Assembly (NCBI GenBank): GCA_050692555.1
Contig: JBOGVS010000035.1
Coordinates: 1 to 32,541, forward strand
Source of the DNA: DAITPV01 sp050692555
GTDB taxonomy: Bacteria > Actinomycetota > UBA4738 > CALAEC01
DNA: 32,541 nucleotides
Direction: 5' to 3'
The position numbers were made by a program, and so were the translations under genes. The notes below the pieces were generated by a model. It did no database searches. It worked only from the letters and a program-made list of their open reading frames with translations, and had not been told where the DNA came from. The number at the start of each line of letters is the position of its first letter. Position 1 is the first letter of the stretch. Shown here in pieces: positions 14,744-22,567 of the stretch.

Positions 14744-15667
14744 CTAGCCGACGAGCTCGTTCCAGGCGGCGTACTGTTCGGATTCTCCGCGGACGGCGGC
14801 GAAGAACGCTTCTTGGAGCTCCTTGGTGATGGGGCCTCGGCCGTTGGTCCCCAGGACACGTCCGTCCACGTCGCGCACGGGGACAACCTCGGCAGCGGTT
14901 CCGCACAAGAACGCCTCGTCGGCGGTGTACAGGTCGGACCGGACCAGGTTCCGCTGCTGAACCTTGTAGCCGCGATCGCGGGCGATCCGGATCAGCGTGT
15001 CCCTGGTGATCCCCAGCAGGATCCCCGCGGACTCCGGTGGCGTGAGGAGCTCGCCGTCCCGGATCACGAACAGGTTCTCCCCGGAACCGTCGGCGATGTG
15101 GCCGAGCGGTGAGAGCATCACGGCCTCTTCGTAGCCCGCTTCGAGAGCTTCCGCCTTCGCCAATGCAGAGTTGATGTACTGCCCGGTGGCCTTGGCGGCG
15201 GGGGGAACGATGTTGGGATCGTGCCGGCGCCACGAGGACACCTTCACGCGGACCCCGTTCTCCACCGAGTCCTCACCCAGGTAGGAGCCCCACGGCCACG
15301 CCGCGATGGTGACCTTCGCCGGGGTGGGGAACAGATTGACCCCCATCTCCCCGTAGCCCTGGTAGGCCAGGGGGCGGATGTAGCACTCGGTGAGCTCGTT
15401 GGCCCGGGTGGTGTCCTTGATCGCGGTGTGCAGCTCGTCCAGCGAGTAGGGGATGGTGGTCCGGTAGATCACCGCGGAGCGGAGCAGCCGCCGGAGGTGG
15501 TCGGTGAGGCGGAACACCGCCGGGCCCCTGGGCGTCTGGTAGCACCGGATCCCCTCGAACACCCCGGTGCCGTACTGCACCACGTGGCTGAGCACGTGGA
15601 TCTTGGCCTCGTCCCAGGGGACCAGGTCCCCGTCCATCCAGATCTTCCGGGCGGGAGTGATGGGCAC
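14744..15667 (-). CDS. ilvE: Branched-chain amino-acid aminotransferase, PLP fold type IV
   Basis: The last step of valine, leucine and isoleucine synthesis. The 307-residue protein has HVLSHVVQYGTGVFEGIRCY near residue 24, then PPAAKATGQYINSALAKAEA with the Schiff-base Lys. GSGENLFVIRDGELLTPP and ILLGITRDTLIRIARDRGY are further class IV signatures, and LCGTAAEVVPVRDVDGR lies near the C-terminus. GTG 15667 has GGGAGG six bases upstream. The Gly and Arg placement fits a branched-chain rather than D-amino-acid enzyme, and the neighbouring ilv-leu operon supports this. It lies 24 bases behind the MFS gene on the minus strand, outside the attenuated operon. Confidence 0.95.
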   Translation of the reverse strand: MPITPARKIWMDGDLVPWDEAKIHVLSHVVQYGTGVFEGIRCYQTPRGPAVFRLTDHLRRLLRSAVIYRTTIPYSLDELHTAIKDTTRANELTECYIRPLAYQGYGEMGVNLFPTPAKVTIAAWPWGSYLGEDSVENGVRVKVSSWRRHDPNIVPPAAKATGQYINSALAKAEALEAGYEEAVMLSPLGHIADGSGENLFVIRDGELLTPPESAGILLGITRDTLIRIARDRGYKVQQRNLVRSDLYTADEAFLCGTAAEVVPVRDVDGRVLGTNGRGPITKELQEAFFAAVRGESEQYAAWNELVG

Positions 15668-15691
15668 TGAGCTCCTCCCTTCGAGCGAAGC

Positions 15692-17215
15692 CTAACCCGT
15701 CCCGGCGGCCGGCGGCGGGCGGTCCTCGGGGTTCAGGTCCTCCAGCGACCGCCGGGCGGTCTCCGGGTATGCGGCCAGCACCAGCACGGCAAGAAGGAGC
15801 GGTCCGATGGCCAGCGGGGCGATGGCCGGGCCGAAGCTGCCGGCGGCATCGGCCACCGTGCCGGCCACCAGCAGGCCGGTGGCGCTTCCGGCCAGGCCGG
15901 CCAGGGCGAGGAGCCCGCCGGCCCGCCCCCGGAGCGAGGTGGGGAACAGCTCGGCCCCGTACACCCCCAGGGCCGGCAGCGAGGCGGACCCCACGATGGC
16001 CCCAACGGTGTTCATCGTCCACATCGCCGGTCCCGCGGTGAGGAACACGAGGGCGTGGGTGACCGCGTATCCCGCCACCGCGACGGCGCCGACGGGGCGG
16101 CGACCCCGGGTGTCGGCCAGCCGCCCTCCGACGATCACCCCGAGGGCCCCCGGGGTCCCGGTGGCCACGGTGAACACCGAGATGCCCAGGGCCGAGAACC
16201 CTCGCTCCACGGCCAGGTACCGGTTCTGGAAGAACGCGGTCGGGGCGGCCAGGAGGTTGAACAGGAACGCCGAGGACGCCAACAGCCACAGCCGTCCGCC
16301 ATGGCCGGGGAGCCGGGCCCGAGCGGGAACGGCGGCGAACCGGCGAGTCTCGGGCAGGTTGCGACGGAGGCTCCACACCAGCGGGAGCCCGGCAAGCGGT
16401 AGGACGTACAGGACCCGCCAGGCCCGCTCGCCGAGGTCGGCCACCGGAAGGGCGGCCACCGAGACGCCGGCGCCGAACGCCGCCGCCAGGCCCAGGGCGC
16501 TCACCGCGTACGCCCGGGACCCGGCGGGCATCTCTTCCGCCGCGGCGATCGACGCGCAGATCAACAGGGCCACGCCGAGGGGCCGGCCCGCCGCCTGGCT
16601 GGCGGTCAGCCAGGGAAGGGAGGGCGCCAGGGCTCCGGCCGCGGTGAGCAGGCAGCCGGCCGCCGCGGCGCCCAGGATCACCCGGCGCCGGCCCAGCCGG
16701 TCGGCCGCCGCCACCGCCGCCACCAGGGCCACCGCGCCGCCGAACCGGATCACCGCCCCGGCCACCGCCTGCGAGCCCGACCCCTCGCCGAACTCCCTGC
16801 CGGCGAAGGCGATCGAGGTGGTCAGGAGGCCGGTCAGGTAGCCGCCGATGGCCGCGGCCACCGCCAGCGAGCCCAGCGCCGTGGCCCCTTGAGCATCGAC
16901 CCGCTGCGGCGGCGCCCACCACGGAGCCCGGCCGTCCGGCCGTTCTCCCCGGGCCATCTCCCGCCGGAACGGGAGAGCGAACAGCCATGCCACGTATGGG
17001 ACGGCCAGCCGGTACTCGATGGTCTGGGTGACCCGGGCCGTGCCGTCGCCGAGGTCCTCGACGCGGACGGTCCGCTCATACCTGCGCACCGGGCCTTCAG
17101 ACGCTTCGAACCGTCCGTCTCCTGTGGCCCGCTCGGCCACCACGCCGTCGCGCGGCTCGAGGAATCGTTGGACGTTGCCCCGGGGGACGACCTCGGTGGT
17201 CACCACCCGGGACAC
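15692..17215 (-). CDS. MFS transporter with an N-terminal SRPBCC-like extension
   Basis: The last 400 or so residues are a major facilitator with about 12 hydrophobic segments. A loop ADRLGRRRVILGAAAAG follows TM2, and the half-repeat GGRLADTRGRRPVGAVAVAG is present, both matching the MFS signature; the substrate is unknown. The first 100 residues are soluble. RYERTVRVEDLGDGTARVTQ and the following RLAVPYVAWLFALPFRREMA resemble the second half of a polyketide-cyclase-like (SRPBCC) domain joined to the membrane. GTG 17215 was taken as the start; no Shine-Dalgarno is visible, but it follows the acetyltransferase stop by nine bases, suggesting coupling. Internal GTG codons a few residues on are alternatives. 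Confidence 0.85.
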   Translation of the reverse strand: MSRVVTTEVVPRGNVQRFLEPRDGVVAERATGDGRFEASEGPVRRYERTVRVEDLGDGTARVTQTIEYRLAVPYVAWLFALPFRREMARGERPDGRAPWWAPPQRVDAQGATALGSLAVAAAIGGYLTGLLTTSIAFAGREFGEGSGSQAVAGAVIRFGGAVALVAAVAAADRLGRRRVILGAAAAGCLLTAAGALAPSLPWLTASQAAGRPLGVALLICASIAAAEEMPAGSRAYAVSALGLAAAFGAGVSVAALPVADLGERAWRVLYVLPLAGLPLVWSLRRNLPETRRFAAVPARARLPGHGGRLWLLASSAFLFNLLAAPTAFFQNRYLAVERGFSALGISVFTVATGTPGALGVIVGGRLADTRGRRPVGAVAVAGYAVTHALVFLTAGPAMWTMNTVGAIVGSASLPALGVYGAELFPTSLRGRAGGLLALAGLAGSATGLLVAGTVADAAGSFGPAIAPLAIGPLLLAVLVLAAYPETARRSLEDLNPEDRPPPAAGTG

Positions 17216-17224
17216 GGGATCAGG

Positions 17225-18445
17225 TCAGAAGATGTGCGGGCACCACGGCGCGAGGTCCGCGGCGAACATGGCGTCCGCCCGGCGCACCGCGCCGTCCTTG
17301 GCCTCGGCGACCCGTCCCGCCCGGGCCAGGGTGGCGAACGGAACCGCGCCCAGATACGTCCCCGCCAGGTCCGAGACGTCGAGCACCAGGTCGGGCTCGC
17401 TGGCGAACCTGGTGCACGACGCGCCCTCCGGCCCGCCCTGGAGCTCCCAGGTCCCCTCGTTCCACGGGCAGAACTCATCGCGGACCTCCAGCCTGACCCG
17501 GTCCGCCACCGCATACCGCCGGGCCTCCAGAGCGGCGGGAACGTCGATGAGGCGAAGCCACGTCCCGTCCCGAAACCGGAGCCCGAGGGCCCGGGGCTCG
17601 GCCAGCATGTGCAGGAGCGGCTCGTCGACGGGACGCTTGAACCCCTTGATCCGTCCGATCAGGTCCACGTCGAAGCAGAACCGCCACAGGTCGGCATAGG
17701 CACCTCGCGTCGCGGCGACCAGCTCCTCGACGTCCATCATCCCCTCGGATACGCCGCTGACCGAGGACCAGTCGTGCTTGACCCGGTAGACCACGTACCC
17801 ATCGGGGCCGTCCGGGGCCTCGTGGAGGGCGAAGAAGTACGAGCTGGCGCCCTCGCGGTCCTCGGGGCTGTCGTGGAACCGCAGCTCCCACCAGGGGCCC
17901 GGTCGGTCCAGCATCCCCGGCTGTCCGGGGCGGACGCGGTCGTACACGGAAGGGAACGCCTTGAACGCCTCGCTCCGCTCGATCAGGCGAACCCGGCCGG
18001 CCGGCTGGTGGGGACGGAGGAACGCAGTCCGGTGCTTGCGGATGTCGAACGCCGCGGCCGGCGCCCCGGTCCCGTACCCGAACCGCTGGTAGATGGCCCC
18101 CTCGGAGGCCCACAGGTAGGCGGTGGGGTGTCCCTCCTGGTGCAGCTCGTCGACCTGGCGGCGGAGGACCTCCCTCATCACCCCCCGGCGTCGGTGCGTG
18201 GGCAGGACTGCCACCGTGGTGATCCCAGCAGTGCCCACGGTGCCCCCGGGCGTGGTGAGGTCGAACGCGCAGGCGCCCGAGCAGCCCACCAGCTCGCCGG
18301 CGTCGTAGCCGCCCCACGTCCTGCCCGTCTCGAAGATCAGCCGGACCTCTTCGCGGTCGCTGGCGGCGGCGTCCTCGCCGAACGCCCCCCCGAGCATCCG
18401 GATCAGGGCGTCGAACTCCGCGGGGTCGAGCGGTCGGTACTCCAT
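17225..18445 (-). CDS. Eis-like GNAT N-acetyltransferase
   Basis: The 406-residue length matches the Eis family, which acetylates amines of aminoglycosides and peptides with acetyl-CoA. The first GNAT domain has VAVLPTHRRRGVMREVLRRQ, the acetyl-CoA pyrophosphate loop, and SEGAIYQRFGYG, the Eis-type motif containing a catalytic Tyr. A second GNAT-like domain follows, then a C-terminal SCP2-like domain. The chain ends WCPHIF with a terminal Phe, as in mycobacterial Eis, where the free terminal carboxylate takes part in catalysis. ATG 18445 lies close behind a TACACT -10 box, so the message may be near-leaderless. The substrate here is unknown. Confidence 0.88.
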   Translation of the reverse strand: MEYRPLDPAEFDALIRMLGGAFGEDAAASDREEVRLIFETGRTWGGYDAGELVGCSGACAFDLTTPGGTVGTAGITTVAVLPTHRRRGVMREVLRRQVDELHQEGHPTAYLWASEGAIYQRFGYGTGAPAAAFDIRKHRTAFLRPHQPAGRVRLIERSEAFKAFPSVYDRVRPGQPGMLDRPGPWWELRFHDSPEDREGASSYFFALHEAPDGPDGYVVYRVKHDWSSVSGVSEGMMDVEELVAATRGAYADLWRFCFDVDLIGRIKGFKRPVDEPLLHMLAEPRALGLRFRDGTWLRLIDVPAALEARRYAVADRVRLEVRDEFCPWNEGTWELQGGPEGASCTRFASEPDLVLDVSDLAGTYLGAVPFATLARAGRVAEAKDGAVRRADAMFAADLAPWCPHIF

Positions 18446-18454
18446 GGCCCTGCG

Positions 18455-18476
18455 AGTGTACCGGGCGGGGGATACT
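18455..18476. promoter_or_regulatory. Back-to-back -10 boxes in the 37-base divergent spacer
   Basis: On the minus strand TACACT (18460-18455) is nine bases before the acetyltransferase ATG. On the plus strand GATACT (18471-18476) is six bases before GTG 18483. Both would give transcripts starting at or within three bases of the start codon. No -35 boxes are visible and there is no room for Shine-Dalgarno sites. Tentative. Confidence 0.35.
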
Positions 18477-18482
18477 TCACAC

Positions 18483-19739
18483 GTGTCGCCGATGATCCGC
18501 AGGCTCGCGGTGCTCCTGGTAGCCGGGCTGGTGGCCGCCGCGGCCGTCCCGGCGGCCTCCCAGGAGACTCCGCCGGACCGGTTCGCGGGGATCAGAGACC
18601 TTCTGGCCCGCCGCTCGGAGGCCATGCTCGCCGGCGACGAGGACGCGTTCATGGCCACCGTGGACCGCGGGGATCCCGAGTTCGTGAAGCGGCAGCGCCT
18701 CCTGTTCGAGGGGTTCCGCCTGATCGGCCTGGAGGACTACCGCCTGGACCTGACCTTCGAGTACTGGCCGGAGCTGACCACCGACGTGGAGGTCGATCGG
18801 TACGGGGAGGAAGCCCAGCCGTACGTCCTCCACGTGGAGGAGCGGTACCGGCTCGCCGGCTACGACCGCCAGCCTGCCCTCGAGGACCTGTTCCTCACGT
18901 TCGTGAACCGGGACGGGGAGTGGCTGGTGGCCTCGGACACGGACCTCGACGACCTCAGGATGTACTCCGGGCGCAAGCTGTGGGAGTTCGGGCCGGTGGT
19001 GATCCGGGAGAGCGAGCACTTCCTGTACGTCTCCCCGCCGGAGCTGGGCCCGCGCTCGGACTTCATCCTGGGCGCCGCGGAGCGAGCCCTGGACACGCTC
19101 GACCAGGAGTGGCCGGAGGAGTGGTCGCGCCGCGTTCCCATCTTCGTGCCGGAGACCACCGCGCAGCTCGACCGGATCCTCCAGGCCACATTCGACCTCG
19201 AAGTGTTCGTGGCGTTCGCATACTCCGGTGTGGACCGGGCCCGGGATTGGGACCTGGTGGGCCACCGGGTCATCCTCAACTGGCCCAACTTCTCGCGGAA
19301 CTCCGAGGACTTCCAGCAGACCATCCTGGTCCACGAGCTCCTCCACGTGGCCACCAGGGAGCAGAGCGGCCCGCACACCGCGGTGTTCGTGGACGAGGGC
19401 GTCGCCGAGCTGGTCTCCAACGACACCGATACCTACGAGATCACCGCCGATCTGGCGGCCGGGAGGTTCGACCGGGCCCTGCCCCGGGACTACGAGTTCA
19501 TCACCGGAGCGCAGTCGGACATCATCCAGTCCTACCAGGAGTCCTACACGGCGATGCGGTTCGCGACGGTCAACTTCGGCCTGGACGCCGTGGCGGACTT
19601 CTACCGGATCCTGGGGGAGGCCCGACTGGCTCCGGGGACGTCCCGCTATCACGTCGGCCGGGCCATGGAGGCCACGTTTGGTCTCTCGTTCCCGGAGTTC
19701 GAGGAGGCGTGGGCGGAATGGGCGGAGGACAACCTGTGA
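18483..19739 (+). CDS. Secreted HELLH zinc metallopeptidase, peptidase MA-like
   Basis: The N-terminus is a signal peptide: MIRRLAVLLVAGLVAAAAVP followed by an AASQ cleavage region. Residues about 30-160 form a SnoaL/lumazine-like or uncharacterised domain (GIRDLLARRSEAMLAGDEDAF). The C-terminal half carries HELLH at about residues 284-288 and FVDEGVAEL 17 residues later, the third zinc ligand of a gluzincin, as in the peptidase MA-like family. The target is unknown; the enzyme should act outside the cytosol. GTG 18483 was chosen because a -10 box ends six bases upstream; ATG 18492 is equally possible. The stop overlaps the next gene by four bases (GTGA). Confidence 0.82.
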   Translation: MSPMIRRLAVLLVAGLVAAAAVPAASQETPPDRFAGIRDLLARRSEAMLAGDEDAFMATVDRGDPEFVKRQRLLFEGFRLIGLEDYRLDLTFEYWPELTTDVEVDRYGEEAQPYVLHVEERYRLAGYDRQPALEDLFLTFVNRDGEWLVASDTDLDDLRMYSGRKLWEFGPVVIRESEHFLYVSPPELGPRSDFILGAAERALDTLDQEWPEEWSRRVPIFVPETTAQLDRILQATFDLEVFVAFAYSGVDRARDWDLVGHRVILNWPNFSRNSEDFQQTILVHELLHVATREQSGPHTAVFVDEGVAELVSNDTDTYEITADLAAGRFDRALPRDYEFITGAQSDIIQSYQESYTAMRFATVNFGLDAVADFYRILGEARLAPGTSRYHVGRAMEATFGLSFPEFEEAWAEWAEDNL

Positions 19740-20254
19740 AGACGGTGGGCCGGTGGGCGGTAATCCTGGTGGCGGCGGCGGCGTGCGGCGGAGAAGAGTC
19801 AACCCCGGTCCTGGACGAACCCGCCCCCGCCCAGAGCCCCGCGCCGCCGGAGGAGGGTGAGACGCTGACGGTCACCAGCCCGGCGTTCGGAGAGGGGGAC
19901 ACCGTTCCCACCGAGTTCACCTGTCGGGGTGACGACACCTCGGCGCCCCTGGAATGGTCCGGGGTCCCCGAAGATGCCGCGGAGCTCCGTCTGACCCTCA
20001 CCGACCCTGACGCTCCCGGCAGCACGTTCACGCACTGGGTGGTGACCGGCATCGACCCGGCGACCACGGGTGTGGAGGCTGGAGAGGTCCCGGAGGGCGG
20101 GACCGAGGAGGAGAACAGCTTCGGGGAGACCGCCTACGGCGGGCCCTGTCCGCCCGCGGGCCCGGCCCACACGTACATCTGGACCGTGGAGGCGGTATCC
20201 CAGGACGACCAGGTGATCTCCGCGGGCGTCCTCACCGCCGAGTTCGGCACCTGA
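19736..20254 (+). CDS. YbhB/YbcL-family PEBP-like lipoprotein
   Basis: The 172 residues start with a lipoprotein-like signal (VGRWAVILVAAAAC, then GGEES); the lipobox is AAAC. A 40-residue Pro/Glu-rich linker follows. The phosphatidylethanolamine-binding-protein fold begins TVTSPAFGEGDTVPTEFTC and has the ligand-pocket motifs LTDPDAPGSTFTHWVV and YGGPCPPAGPAHTYIW. The cellular role of bacterial YbhB proteins is unclear. GTG 19736 overlaps the metallopeptidase stop, so the two are co-translated and both are exported. Confidence 0.88.
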   Translation: MKTVGRWAVILVAAAACGGEESTPVLDEPAPAQSPAPPEEGETLTVTSPAFGEGDTVPTEFTCRGDDTSAPLEWSGVPEDAAELRLTLTDPDAPGSTFTHWVVTGIDPATTGVEAGEVPEGGTEEENSFGETAYGGPCPPAGPAHTYIWTVEAVSQDDQVISAGVLTAEFGT

Positions 20255-20309
20255 GACGCCGCCCGGAGGGGTGGCCTTCGGTACGATGGCCCTTTCGGGA
20301 GCCAACGCG

Positions 20310-22079
20310 ATGAGCGACGACCAGAACGACCTCGACGTGCTGCGCCATTCGACGGCGCATGTGATGGCCCAAGCCGTGTGTGATCTGTGGCCGGGAGCCA
20401 GGTACGCCATCGGGCCGCCGATCGAGGACGGGTTCTACTACGACTTCGACCTTTCGGAGCAGCTCACCCCCGAGGACCTCCCCCGGATCGAGGCCCGGAT
20501 GCGGGAGATCGTGGCCGAGGGCCAGCCCTTCAAGCGGGAGGAGCTGTCCCGTGGGGAGGCCCTGAAGCGGTTCGCCGACCAGCCCTACAAGGTGGAGATT
20601 ATCGAAGGCGTCGAGGAGACCGAGGGCGCCACCGGCGAGAAGGTCATCGTGTACCGGAACGACGGGTGGGCGGACCTGTGCCTGGGCCCTCACGTGGAGT
20701 CCACGGGGAAGATCGGCGCGTTCAAGCTGCTCTCGGTGGCCGGGGCCTACTGGCGAGGCGACGAGAACCGCGCGCAGCTCCAGCGGATCTACGGGACGGC
20801 GTGGCCCACGGAGGCGGAGCTGGAGGAGTACCTCCACCGCCGCGAGGAGGCCGAGAAGCGCGACCACCGCAAGCTCGGCCGGGATCTCGACCTGTTCTCG
20901 TTCCCCGAGGAGCTGGGGGCCGGCCTGGCGGTGTGGCATCCTCGCGGCGGCGTCCTCCGCAAGCAGCTCGAGGACTTCGTCCGGGAAATCCACGTGAGCC
21001 GGGGCTACGACGTGGTCACCACGCCGCACTTGGCCAAGTCGCAGGTGTGGGAGACCTCGGGCCACATCGACAAGTACCGGGAGAACATGTACCCGTCCAT
21101 GGTCGACAAGGACGTGGAGTACTTCGTCAAGCCCATGAACTGCCCGCTGCACGTGTTCATCTACAAGTCGCGGACTCGCTCATATCGAGACCTGCCGCTG
21201 CGACTCTCGGAGCTGGGGACGGTGTACCGGTACGAGCGGCCGGGTACGTTGCACGGCCTGCTGCGGATACGGGGCCTGTCCATGGACGACGCTCACATCT
21301 TCTGCACGCCCGACCAGCTGGTGGACGAGATCCTGCGGGTTTTTGACCTGACGCTGGAGGTGCACCGGACATTCGGGTTCGACGAGCCCAAGGTGGAGCT
21401 GTCCACCAAGCCCGGCGAGGCCATCGGCGAAGAGTCGATGTGGCAGCGGGCCACGCAGACCTTGCGGGCGGCGCTGGACAAGAGCGGGCTGGCCTACGAC
21501 GTGGCGGAGGGAGAGGGTGCGTTCTACGGGCCCAAGGTGGACTTCCACTTCCGCGACGCCATCGGCCGGTACTGGCAGCTCACCACGGTCCAGTGCGACT
21601 TCGCGCTGCCCGAGCGATTCGACATGGAGTTCACGGGCGAGGACAACCGCCGCCACCGTCCGGTGATCATCCACCGGGCCATCCTCGGCTCGATCGAGCG
21701 GTTCACCGGCGTGCTGATCGAGCACTACGCGGGAGCCTTCCCGCTGTGGCTGGCCCCGGAGCAAGTCCGCGTGATCCCCATCGCGGACCGTCACCACGAG
21801 CACGCCCGAGGTCTGGCCGAGCGGCTCCGAAGCGAGGGCCTGCGCGCGGATGTGGACGATAGCCGGGAGACGTTGGGGAAGAAGGTGCGGGACGTCCAGA
21901 TGATGAAGGTGCCCTACGCCCTGGTGGTGGGGGACAAGGAAGTCGACTCGGCGACAGTCGCGGTGCGCGACCGCGGAGGGAACGAGGCCAGGGCGGTGCC
22001 GTTCGAGGCCTTCTTAGCGAAGGCGATCGAAGAGAAGGAGTCCCGCGCGGTGGAGACGGGCGACATCAGCGAGCTGTGA
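20310..22079 (+). CDS. thrS: Threonyl-tRNA synthetase lacking the TGS domain
   Basis: It charges tRNA-Thr in the cytosol. At 589 residues it is shorter than the usual 640 or so, because the protein opens directly with the editing domain, without an N-terminal TGS domain. The editing domain has HSTAHVMAQAV (HxxxH) and CLGPHVESTGKIGAFKL. The class II core has the zinc ligands in PMNCPLHV, DDAHIF and PVIIHRAILGSIERF, plus the motif 2 YRYERPGTLHGLLRIR; the anticodon-binding domain starts near PLWLAPEQVRVIPI. ATG 20310 has GGGAG eight bases upstream; in-frame ATGs at 20271 and 20286 lack a ribosome site. TACGAT (20282-20287) could be the -10 box. The stop overlaps the HIT gene (TGATG). Confidence 0.95.
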   Translation: MSDDQNDLDVLRHSTAHVMAQAVCDLWPGARYAIGPPIEDGFYYDFDLSEQLTPEDLPRIEARMREIVAEGQPFKREELSRGEALKRFADQPYKVEIIEGVEETEGATGEKVIVYRNDGWADLCLGPHVESTGKIGAFKLLSVAGAYWRGDENRAQLQRIYGTAWPTEAELEEYLHRREEAEKRDHRKLGRDLDLFSFPEELGAGLAVWHPRGGVLRKQLEDFVREIHVSRGYDVVTTPHLAKSQVWETSGHIDKYRENMYPSMVDKDVEYFVKPMNCPLHVFIYKSRTRSYRDLPLRLSELGTVYRYERPGTLHGLLRIRGLSMDDAHIFCTPDQLVDEILRVFDLTLEVHRTFGFDEPKVELSTKPGEAIGEESMWQRATQTLRAALDKSGLAYDVAEGEGAFYGPKVDFHFRDAIGRYWQLTTVQCDFALPERFDMEFTGEDNRRHRPVIIHRAILGSIERFTGVLIEHYAGAFPLWLAPEQVRVIPIADRHHEHARGLAERLRSEGLRADVDDSRETLGKKVRDVQMMKVPYALVVGDKEVDSATVAVRDRGGNEARAVPFEAFLAKAIEEKESRAVETGDISEL

Positions 22080-22567
22080 TGGAGCGGCTGTGGGCCCCGT
22101 GGCGGATGGAATACATCGGGTCCGCCAGGGAGGGCGGGGAACAGGGCTGCATCTTCTGCGAGAAGCCCAAGGAAGGCGACGACGAGAGGGTCTACATCCT
22201 GGCCAGGACGGAGCTGTCGTTCGCCATCCTGAACACCTATCCGTACAACAGCGGCCACCTGATGGTGGCCCCGTTCCGCCACGAAGGCGACCTGGAGAAC
22301 CTAAAGGAAGATGAGCTCCTGGATCTCCAGAGGCTGATCCAGCGATGCATCAAAGCGCTCAAGGAAGCGATGCAGCCGGACGGGTTCAACCTGGGAATGA
22401 ATCTCGGCTTAGTCGCCGGTGCCGGGATTCCCGACCACCTTCACTGGCACGTCGTCCCCCGCTGGTCCGGCGATACCAACTTCATGCCAGTGGTCGGGGA
22501 AACGAAGGTCTTGCCCGAGCTGCTATCAGCAAGCTACGAGAAAGTCTTCGCATCGATTCGCGACTAG
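22079..22567 (+). CDS. HIT-family hydrolase, Ap4A-phosphorylase-like
   Basis: The 162-residue protein starts ERLWAPWRMEYI and has the histidine triad HLHWHVVPRW plus CIFCEKP, a likely metal or structural cysteine pair. In the family the central His is the nucleophile on nucleoside polyphosphates. In mycobacteria the gene directly after thrS encodes a HIT-fold Ap4A phosphorylase with the same opening motif. Since aminoacyl-tRNA synthetases make Ap4A, the coupling makes sense. ATG 22079 overlaps the thrS stop by one base. The stop TAG shares a CTAG tetranucleotide with the stop of the convergent ltrA-like gene. Confidence 0.92.
   Translation: MERLWAPWRMEYIGSAREGGEQGCIFCEKPKEGDDERVYILARTELSFAILNTYPYNSGHLMVAPFRHEGDLENLKEDELLDLQRLIQRCIKALKEAMQPDGFNLGMNLGLVAGAGIPDHLHWHVVPRWSGDTNFMPVVGETKVLPELLSASYEKVFASIRD

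Noticed and set aside
16889..20254. A plus-strand frame of over 1100 codons across the MFS, Eis and metallopeptidase genes
   Set aside because: It is antisense to two recognised genes and out of frame with two others, with shadow-type composition. Only its last part coincides with the true YbhB-like lipoprotein.
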